Position numbers and translations under genes: made by a program
Shown here: piece by piece, positions 56,787 to 64,000 of the stretch
Numbering within the stretch: the stretch's first letter is position 1
How the letters are laid out: every line of letters begins with the position of its first letter
The notes under the pieces: generated by a model
Seen by the model: the letters and a program-made list of their open reading frames with translations, nothing else
Told to the model about the DNA's origin: nothing
Databases searched by the model: none
Origin: Vigna angularis
Taxonomy: Eukaryota > Streptophyta > Magnoliopsida > Fabales > Fabaceae
Assembly: GCF_016808095.1 (NCBI RefSeq)
Contig: NC_068974.1
Coordinates: forward strand, 38,106,590 to 38,170,589
Length of the DNA: 64,000 nucleotides
Direction: 5' to 3'

Positions 56787-57195
56787 ATTTCGCACTTTAG
56801 GAAACCGACATAAATTAGTAGAGACATTTTTGTACAATACGCTTCTTCTCTATCATATAAAAATTATTATGAAAATTTGAGCAATGATGATTCCAATTGC
56901 TAACTTTTTTTGTTTATCATTACAATGTTCACTTCTCCCTGCCATTAGAATGGTAGACAACACTAGAAGGTTGTATGTTCCAACAAAAACACTTGATTAT
57001 TCTCACAAATTCCTCAACCTAACAAACCCAGATCTGCACAATCAAGGCAGGGCAGAGCAGAGAAATATATGAGGGATGAATTTTTAACTATTTCTTATCC
57101 AGTAATTATGTAGATCAGATTCATAGCAAATGTGAGAATAAACGTCGTGGAGATAACTTATCATTCAAATGAAATTTCTTTTACAAAGTCAGATA
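56787..57195. repeat. 3' flank of truncated SAUR
   Basis: Copy of 20684-21192, shortened at the right end. No gene. Confidence 0.75.
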
Positions 57196-57531
57196 TCAAA
57201 TATGGGGAGGGAATATACCAAGGTAAGAAACTATGATACAAAAATGTGTCAAGTATATGTCTACATCTAAGTCAGTTCCATCTAAGAACAAATGTTCTCC
57301 ACAAGGAATTGTGAGACCACCCAATGGATGGTCATACCCAAATTCTTCCTCGGCTTGACTCAACAAATCTTGAAATGAAGGTTGGTTCAAGAATGATACA
57401 GGAATCATGAACTGCTTCATTTTCTCTCCAACATAGACTGCAAGGTAGCCCTTTTGCACGTCCATAGCTTTTGAAGATGCTTTGATTGTATTAAGGGATG
57501 CCTTCTTGATACCAGGTAAACGAAAACCCAT
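57196..57531 (-). CDS. SAUR: SAUR with replaced C-terminus
   Basis: TIKASSK-subgroup SAUR whose frame continues to 111 residues. Up to GEHLFLD it equals 40848 apart from Q in DVQKGYL and KMKQFMIP (both replacing core-typical residues). A 39-bp in-frame deletion between two ATCT words then removes the last eight residues (ITSGLNSC) and the stop, so the former 3' UTR is read as a 27-residue tail rich in hydrophobic residues (ending GIFPPHI). It may be unstable or inactive; alternatively a longer variant. GGTCCCAT (57743-57750) and CATATG (57767-57772) are intact. Divergent partner: 58317. Confidence 0.85.
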   Translation of the reverse strand: MGFRLPGIKKASLNTIKASSKAMDVQKGYLAVYVGEKMKQFMIPVSFLNQPSFQDLLSQAEEEFGYDHPLGGLTIPCGEHLFLDGTDLDVDIYLTHFCIIVSYLGIFPPHI

Positions 57532-58316
57532 GGTTTATATATTGAAACTTGGGAAGAGAAAGTTGGGAATAGCGAGTTGTAGATAGGAGGCTAGTTTTTG
57601 AAGTTAAAATGCCTTAGGAAGTGAATGATATTTGTTGTCCTAAATGCTTGCAACCATGAATATATATATAGAGCTAGAAAGTTTTGTAGGATATCATCTC
57701 GTACTTGAATGATTGAGGGTGGATGGCTATGAGATAAGAGTCATGGGACCGATAGGACAGAAAAAGCATATGGTGTTGCCTTGGAAGTGTTTCTTAGGGA
57801 TTAATGGGAGATGTTATAGTTGACAGTACACTATCCCAAGCCAATCCACTTGAAATAGAGTAGACATATGATTTCAAACTCATGAATATAATGGTCTATG
57901 ATATCTCATTGTCCTTTGCTTATAATTTGATCTATCCAGCTGTAATTCAACATTAGGTAACGTGAAGAAAACATGTTCAAAGCATGTTTGACAAATCGTG
58001 GAATACCAATTAATCCATGAACAGACTTAGGCCTTCCCTTAGCCACATCTCATTGGGAACATGTGGAGGCTTAATGTTTCCTGCTGTTCAACAAGGTGGG
58101 TTACACACCTGCACCCTACTTTATGCTTGATAGAAGTACTGCAGACAACACCACGCGATATTTCATCTCTATGCTTTCCTTCTTTTAGCATCTATATATA
58201 CACTATCCTATACCTTCAAAAACAACACAAGCCTTCCGAATCCTCTCAAGCATCGGAATTCAGATTCATTTTCTGTAAATTTGAGATTGTTCTTCTTCCT
58301 TAAACAAGCTCAAAAA
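57532..58316. promoter_or_regulatory. Bidirectional SAUR promoter
   Basis: 785 bp. TATA near 57660 (minus), GGTCCCAT 57743-57750, CATATG 57767-57772, inverted repeat 57969-57989, plus TATA near 58193. Confidence 0.75.
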
Positions 58317-58598
58317 ATGGGTTTCCGTTTACCTGCCATCCGACAGGCATCATCATTCACAGCAAGACAAGCATCTTCAAAATCTGAAGACATACCAAAG
58401 GGCTATTTTCCTGTGTATGTTGGAGAGAAACAAAATCGGTTTGTGATTCCCATCTCTTACTTGAACCAACATTCATTCCAAGACTTACTGAGACATGCAG
58501 AGGAAGAGTTTGGATATGATCATCCCATGGGAGGCCTCACAATTCCATGCAGTGAAGATGTCTTCCAACATACAATTTCTTGCTTCAAGGGACAATAG
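58317..58598 (+). CDS. SAUR: SAUR family auxin-induced protein (EKQNRF lineage)
   Basis: 93 residues with an unusual load of changes at conserved sites: RQASSF (Q for R), GYFPVYVG (P for A), NQHSF (H for P) and LLRHAEEEF (R for S). Ends CFKGQ. The DST element is kept. Open but perhaps losing function; the A-to-P change also occurs at 18520. Divergent from 57196, itself damaged. Confidence 0.92.
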   Translation: MGFRLPAIRQASSFTARQASSKSEDIPKGYFPVYVGEKQNRFVIPISYLNQHSFQDLLRHAEEEFGYDHPMGGLTIPCSEDVFQHTISCFKGQ

Positions 58599-58609
58599 AT
58601 CTCACTTTA

Positions 58610-58644
58610 GGAGACTCACATAGATTAAATAGAGACATTTTGTA
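58610..58644 (+). promoter_or_regulatory. DST-type mRNA instability element
   Basis: GGAG-N5-CATAGATTA, AAATAGAGA, CATTTTGTAC: all blocks present. Confidence 0.8.
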
Positions 58645-60037
58645 CAGTAGGCATCTTCTCGAATTGTAACTATTTTTACCAAATTTTGGGTAATGATGAT
58701 GAATTCAAATTTTTCTATCTATTTTTCCCTTTCAATGTTTACTTCTCCCATAACTTACAATGGTATATTCAGCAGTAAAAAGACTCGATTATTCTCATAA
58801 ATTTCACAGCATAAATAAGAAACCCAAGTGCTCGGCAATCAGGGCAAGGCAGGGAAGGGAAAGAGATGTTAGTATTTTGAAAGGGGCAAACCAGAAGAAT
58901 CAATTTCTTTGGAAGGAGTTTCAGAGGTTTTTAAGTTTTTTATACATCTGGTGGATTTTTCCCCGACCAAGACAGTTATAATGGACTTAAATTTAAGTTG
59001 TGTTGTTCCAAATCATTCGAATGGATAACATCCACTATCATAGAAATTTCAAATGAACTTGATGTAAGGATTCTTTTATCATCTATCTATACATAATTAT
59101 TCTATGAACATATAATTTTCATTTTGTAAGAGGATGAGATTGCTTATTTTGGTTGTTTGGATTGATAAACCTACATTACAGATGAAAAAAGAGGAAGAAA
59201 TTACTTCATCCAATCCATCACCATGCGATTCAACCCACTTAAAAATCCTCATGGGGAAACCTCACTTTTTATTCCATTTTCTTTTCTCAATGTTGCCCAA
59301 TAAAAAAGTAGGGCAATTTCTTGTCCTTGCATCATCTTGAGATCCGAGATTACAAACTAGAGCAATAATTCCCCATTCCATGAGAAAGATACTTAATTTC
59401 TATTTTCATCCCTAAAAAGATAGTAGTATCTTAAAATCATTCAAGGTTTGAAGATTATTCAATTAGAGGAGAATTCGTCACTTCCACAACCAGTTCTGAC
59501 TGTAAAACCAACTACGTCATCCTGCGAAGAAGGTATTGTTGCTTGATTCACATATATGAAATGGGTCCTCCCTCATATGAGCATAGACTTGTATGAATGG
59601 TTTTGATCTTTTGTCAGCAATATTATAGTTTTTCAGTGACGACGGATGGTTCACAAAAATCTTAAAGTGAAATTAAATCAAAGCAGTACAGTATCACAAA
59701 GACTTATACTTTCAATGAGTTTTTCTCTCTATTTTCCTCTCTGTTATATTGTATTTATTTTGAATTTGAACTTAGCTAGAAAATGTAGCAATAATAGCTG
59801 AATTTAAATCCGAGACATTAAGACTTACTTGGAGACAAATAGCTAATTTCTTAATCGACAACTATGTAGCTCAAAATGTCAGATGAAGGAAATGTGAGAA
59901 AACTCTTCATGCAGGAAAATTGTCGTAACAATTTCTGTACTGTCCAAGGTAATATAATAAAAATGTAGAAAGGCTATTTTCAAGCTAAGAAACTATGCTG
60001 CAAAACTTTTGTATATACATTTAAATCAGTCTGATCT
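58645..60037. repeat. P-type convergent spacer
   Basis: Copy of 22580-23921, full length. No gene. Confidence 0.8.
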
Positions 60038-60316
60038 TCAACACCTCATGAAGCGCGAAGTGATATCCAAGAACACATCTTCTCTGCAAGGAATTGTTAG
60101 ACCACCCATTGGATGCTCATATCCAAAATCTCCCTCAGTGTGACTCAACAAATCTTGAAACGAAGGTTGGTTCAAGTATGATACAGGAATCATAAACCGC
60201 TTCATTTGATCTCCAACATAGACTGCAAGGTAACCCTTTGGCACATCCACAGATTTTGAAGATGCTTGGATTACTGGAAGAGATGCTTTTCTGATACCAG
60301 GTAAACGAAAACCCAT
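60038..60316 (-). CDS. SAUR: SAUR family auxin-induced protein (RLMRC subgroup)
   Basis: 92 residues. As 23922 but [18 protein letters not shown] (S, not L), [14 protein letters not shown] (G for the conserved E) and SRFMRC. The sequence near the stop has lost the GGATTAG word seen in sister genes. Promoter with ATTCTCAT in place of GGTCCCAT. Divergent partner: 61100. Confidence 0.94.
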   Translation of the reverse strand: MGFRLPGIRKASLPVIQASSKSVDVPKGYLAVYVGDQMKRFMIPVSYLNQPSFQDLLSHTEGDFGYEHPMGGLTIPCREDVFLDITSRFMRC

Positions 60317-61099
60317 GTTTTATATATTGATACTTGGGAAGAGAAAGTTGGGAATAGAGAGTTTTAGATAGGATGCTAGTTATTGAAATTAAAATGCCTT
60401 AGGATGTGAATGGCTTTTGTTGTCCTAATTGCTTGCAACCATGAATATATATATAGAGATAAAAAGTTTTGCAGGATATCATCTGGTACTTGAATGATTG
60501 AGGGTGGAGGGCTATGAGATAAGAGTCATGAGAATGATAGGACAAAAAGGGCACATGGTGATGCCTTGGAAGTGTTTCTCAAGGATTAATGGGAGATGTA
60601 ATAGTTGATAGCACACTATCCCAAGCCAATCCACTTGAAATAGAGTACACGTATGATTTGAAATCTCATGAATATAATGGCCTATGATATTTCAATGTCC
60701 TGTTCCTTATAGTTTGATCTATCCAGCTGTGATTCAACATTAGGTAACGTGAAGAAAACATGTCCAAAGCATGTTTGACAAAACGTGGAATACCAATTAA
60801 TTCATGAACAAAATTAGGCCTTCACTTAGCCACGTCTCATTGGGAACATGTGGAGGCTTAATGTTTTCTTGTATTTCAACAAGGTGAGGTTACACACCTG
60901 CACCTTACTTTGTGCTTGATAGATGTACCACAGACAACACCACGCGATATCTCATCTCTATGCTTTCCTTCTTTTAGCATCTATATATACACTATCCTAT
61001 ACCTTCAAAAACAACACAAGCCTTCTGAATCCTAAAGCATCAAAATTCAGATTCATTCTCTTAAATTTGAGATTGTTCTTCCTTAAACAAGCTCAAAAA
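60317..61099. promoter_or_regulatory. Bidirectional SAUR promoter, GGTCCCAT lost
   Basis: 783 bp. TATA near 60444 (minus), ATTCTCAT variant, inverted repeat 60756-60776 (loop TCCAAAG), plus TATA near 60982. Confidence 0.72.
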
Positions 61100-61381
61100 A
61101 TGGGTTTCCGTTTTCCTGCCATCCAACGGTCATCGTCATTCACAGCTAGACAAGCATCTTTAAAATCTGAAGACATACCAAAAGGCTATTTTGCCGTGTA
61201 TGTTGGAGAGAAACAAAATCGGTTTGTGATTCCCATCTCTTACTTGAACCAACCTTCATTCCAAGACTTACTAAGTCAAGCTGAGGAAGAGTTTGGATAT
61301 GATCATCCCATGGGAGGCCTCACAATTCCATGCAGTGAAGATGTCTTCCAACATACAATTTCTTGCTTCAAGGGACAATAA
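61100..61381 (+). CDS. SAUR: SAUR family auxin-induced protein (EKQNRF lineage)
   Basis: 93 residues: [43 protein letters not shown] for L at residue 5, Q for R and S for A change the basic N-terminal motif; the core is consensus and ends CFKGQ. DST region 61393-61426 reads GAAG, CATAGATTA, CATTTTGTAC: one base off. Divergent from 60038. Confidence 0.94.
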   Translation: MGFRFPAIQRSSSFTARQASLKSEDIPKGYFAVYVGEKQNRFVIPISYLNQPSFQDLLSQAEEEFGYDHPMGGLTIPCSEDVFQHTISCFKGQ

Positions 61382-61392
61382 ATCTCACTTTA

Positions 61393-61426
61393 GAAGATTA
61401 ACATAGATTACTAGAGACATTTTGTA
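61393..61426 (+). promoter_or_regulatory. DST-type mRNA instability element
   Basis: Central and last blocks intact, first block GAAG instead of GGAG. Confidence 0.68.
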
Positions 61427-62480
61427 CAATACGCATCTTCTCAAACTTGTAACTATTATTATAAAATTTAGACTAATGATGATGAATTCAAATACTAAGT
61501 TTCTGTGTATTTATCCATTTCAATTTTTACTTTTCCCAACATTTAGAATGGTATACAGCATCAACAAGACTGGATTATTTTTATAAATTTCCCAGCAGGA
61601 AAAACTAAGAACGAAGTGAAAGCAGGGAGGGGCAGAGATATTAGTATTTTGTTAGGACGAGGAGAGGCACCAATGATACGCAATAAAAATGTAGGGCAAT
61701 TTCTCGTTCTTGTATCATCTTCAGATCGCAGATTACAAACTGGGGCAATAATCCCCAATTCTACAAGTACGATACTTTTATTTTATTTTCTTCTAAAAAA
61801 AAGATGCTAGAATCTGAAAGAGTTCAAGGTTTGAAGAATATTCAATTAGAGGATAATTCGTCACTTCCATAAACTGTTGTGACCATAAAACCAACTAACG
61901 TGATCACGCGAAGATGGTATCACTGCTTGACCTACATTTTTTTTCATAAAAAATTGGGTCCTCCCTCGTATGTGCATGGACTTGTATTGTATGGATGGTT
62001 TTTATCTTCCGTCAAGAAATATTTCAGATTTTCAGTGACCAGGGATGGTTCACAAAAATCATAAAAGCAAGTTGAAATCAAAGCAGTTGAGTTTCGCAAC
62101 GACTTAATTTCGATGAGTTTTTCTCTTTATTGCACCGGTGATCGTGTTTTAAACTTATCTTCTTTTCCTCTCTGTTATAATGTAGTTTTTTGTCAATGAA
62201 CTTAACTATAAAATGTAGAGATAGTAACCGAATTTAAATCTGAGACATTAAGAATTCTTTTGTTGTAGAGAACTAGCTAATTTCTTATTCCACAACTGTG
62301 TAGATCAGAATGACAGATGAAGAAAATATGTGAGAAAACTCTTCATGTGGGACATTTCTTGTAACATTCTTTGTACTGTCCAAATTAATATAACAAAAAT
62401 GGAGAAAAAGTATTTTCAAGGTAAGAAACTATCCTACAAAATTTATGTCTATACATTTACGTCAGTCTGATCTTAATGGA
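61427..62480. repeat. R-type convergent spacer
   Basis: Copy of 35971-36995. No gene. Confidence 0.78.
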
Positions 62481-62759
62481 TTAGCACCTCATCAAGCGAG
62501 AAGTGACATCCAAGAAAGCATCTTCTCTGCAAGGAATTGTGAGACCACCCATTGGATGTTTATACCCAAATTCTTCCTCAGTTTGACTCAACAGTTCTTG
62601 AAATGCAGGTTGGTTCAAGTGTGATACAGGGATCATAAATCGCTTCATTTTATCTCCAACATAGACAGCAAGGTAACCCTTGGGCACGTCGACAGATTTT
62701 GAAGATGCTTGGATTGCTGGAAGGGACGCCTTTCTCAAACTAGGTAAACGGAAACCCAT
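62481..62759 (-). CDS. SAUR: SAUR family auxin-induced protein (SHLNQPAF subgroup)
   Basis: 92 residues, twin of 36996 with K for E (GYKHPMGG) and V for I ([10 protein letters not shown]). Unlike the twin, its promoter keeps GGTCCCAT (62972-62979) and a short TATA run (about 62889-62900), so it is the more likely to be auxin responsive. Divergent partner: 63539. Confidence 0.95.
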   Translation of the reverse strand: MGFRLPSLRKASLPAIQASSKSVDVPKGYLAVYVGDKMKRFMIPVSHLNQPAFQELLSQTEEEFGYKHPMGGLTIPCREDAFLDVTSRLMRC

Positions 62760-63538
62760 GCTTTATAAGTTGATAATTGGAAAGAGCGAGTTGAGAGGAA
62801 GAGAGCTGTAAATAGGATGCTAGCTTTTGAAGTTAAAATACTTTAGGATGCGAATGATTTTTGCTGTCCTAAAAGCTTTCGGCCATGAATATATATATAG
62901 AGATGAGAAATTTTGTAGGATATCGTAGGGTGCCTGAATGATTGAAGGAGGATGGCTTTGAGATAAGAGTCATGGGACCGATAGGAAAGAAAGGGCACAT
63001 GGTGTTGCCTTGGAAGTGTTCTTAGGAATTAATGAGATGTTATAATTGATAGTAATCCCATGCCAATCCACTTGAAATAGGACGTATGATTTCAAATCTC
63101 ATGAATATAATGATCTATGATCTCTCACTGTCCTTTGCCTCATAATTTGATCTATCCAGCTGTAATTCAACATTAGGTAACGTGAAGAAGAGAACATGTT
63201 CAAAGCATGTTTGACAAAATATGGAATACCAATTAATCTATGACCAGACTTAGGCCTTCACTTAGCCACGTCCCATTGGGAACATGTGGAGGCTTAATGT
63301 TGCTCGTTGTTCAACAAGGTGGGGTTATACACCTGCACCCCACTTAATGCTTGATAGAAGTACTGCAGACAACCCCATGCGATATCTCATGTGTACTCCC
63401 TCCTTCTTTTAACAGCTATATATACATTATCCTATATCTTCAAAAACTACACAAGCCTTCGGAATCCTCTAGCATCAAAATTTGGATTCATTCTCTGTAA
63501 ATTTGAGATTGTTCTTCTTCCTTAAACGAGCTCAAAAA
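62760..63538. promoter_or_regulatory. Bidirectional SAUR promoter
   Basis: 779 bp. TATA 62889-62900 (minus), GGTCCCAT 62972-62979 with CACATG beyond, inverted repeat 63192-63212 with one end base changed (GAACATG), plus TATA near 63418. Confidence 0.75.
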
Positions 63539-63817
63539 ATGGGTTTCCGTTTACCTGCTGTCCGACGGGCATCATTGGCAGCAACACAAGCAACTTCAAA
63601 ATCTGAAGATGTACCAAAGGGATATTTTTCCGTTTATGTTGGAGAGAAACAAAATCGCTTTGTAATTCCCATCTCTTACTTGAACCAACCTTCATTCCAA
63701 GACCTACTGAGCCAAGCTGAGGAAGAGTTTGGATACGATCATCCCATGGGAGGCCTCACAATTCCTTGTAGTGAAGATGTCTTCAAGCACACAATTTCTT
63801 GCTTCAATGGACAATAG
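63539..63817 (+). CDS. SAUR: SAUR family auxin-induced protein (EKQNRF lineage)
   Basis: 92 residues: [41 protein letters not shown], ending [13 protein letters not shown] in GYFSVYV and LAATQ are private; LAATQ recalls the older SAURs. It shows the uninterrupted CFNGQ end from which the CFN stops of 24986, 38101 and 54438 derive. The DST region 63829-63862 has GAAG, ATAGCTT, CATTTTGTAC. Divergent from 62481; the array evidently continues past the window. Confidence 0.94.
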   Translation: MGFRLPAVRRASLAATQATSKSEDVPKGYFSVYVGEKQNRFVIPISYLNQPSFQDLLSQAEEEFGYDHPMGGLTIPCSEDVFKHTISCFNGQ

Positions 63818-64000
63818 AGCTCACTTTAGAAGACTGACATAGCTTATTAGAGACATTTTGTACAATAGGCATCTTCTTAATCCTGTAATTATTAATATCA
63901 ATTTTTGAGTAATGATGACGAATTCAAATGCATGTTTCTATCTATTTATCCATTTCAATGTTTACTTCTCCCAGCACTTAGAATGGTATACAACACTAAA
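63818..64000. other. 3' flank of the last SAUR
   Basis: 3' UTR and the start of another convergent spacer, cut by the window end. Confidence 0.6.

Overview
The window is nuclear DNA of a flowering plant, almost certainly a phaseoloid legume (Glycine, Phaseolus, Vigna or a relative). It is AT-rich, carries a six-exon plant YEATS-domain gene, and is otherwise filled by a very large tandem array of intronless auxin-responsive SAUR genes (small auxin up RNA). Their proteins begin MGFRLP and resemble the classic soybean SAUR and mung bean ARG7 proteins. No other gene family is present apart from transposon and plastid insertions.

Layout. 478-3468: TAF14b/YAF9-like YEATS gene on the minus strand, reassembled from six exons. 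4770-12875: five older, more diverged SAURs, two of them in divergent pairs (4770/5957 and 7455/11642). The second pair's shared promoter is split by a young, internally deleted Ty1/copia retrotransposon (8319-11222; identical 191-bp LTRs, target duplication AGAGA). 12876-16591: gene-poor AT-rich DNA with a MITE and a TG-rich tract. 16650-63817: a dense array built from one repeated unit: a minus-strand SAUR, a shared spacer of about 780 bp, then a plus-strand SAUR. Convergent spacers of a few recurring types (called P, Q, R, T and U here) separate the units. A block of about 16.4 kb (roughly 29-45 kb) recurs at roughly 45-61 kb. A chloroplast fragment (about 47861-48755) with trnS-GCU and the first exon of trnG-UCC sits in one U spacer.

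I count 33 SAUR reading frames with a normal MGF start (one of them, 57196, has lost its normal C-terminus), one N-terminally replaced but open SAUR (56547), six clear SAUR pseudogenes (19634, 20483, 27186, 32003, 40155, 47328), and several ghost loci where only promoter, 3' flank or N-terminal relics remain.

How it works together. SAUR proteins of this class are short-lived; by family knowledge they inhibit PP2C.D phosphatases, keep plasma-membrane H+-ATPases active and drive cell expansion. From about 20 kb onward orientation and sequence lineage are locked together: minus-strand copies have a GYL/GYI..GD/GE-K/Q-M/R-K-RF core and C-termini such as RLMRC, RFDSC or LNSC, while plus-strand copies have a SED-I/V-PKGYF..GEKQNRF core and mostly end CFKGQ or CFN. 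The pair therefore duplicates as a unit around one bidirectional promoter. These spacers hold known SAUR auxin elements (GGTCCCAT, CATATG, TGTCTC) near the minus gene, a TATA box at each end, and an AAACATG-N7-CATGTTT inverted repeat that is kept in nearly every unit and that I do not recognise. Downstream of many genes lies a DST-type mRNA instability element. Regulation and function are inferred from sequence and family knowledge; nothing here shows expression.
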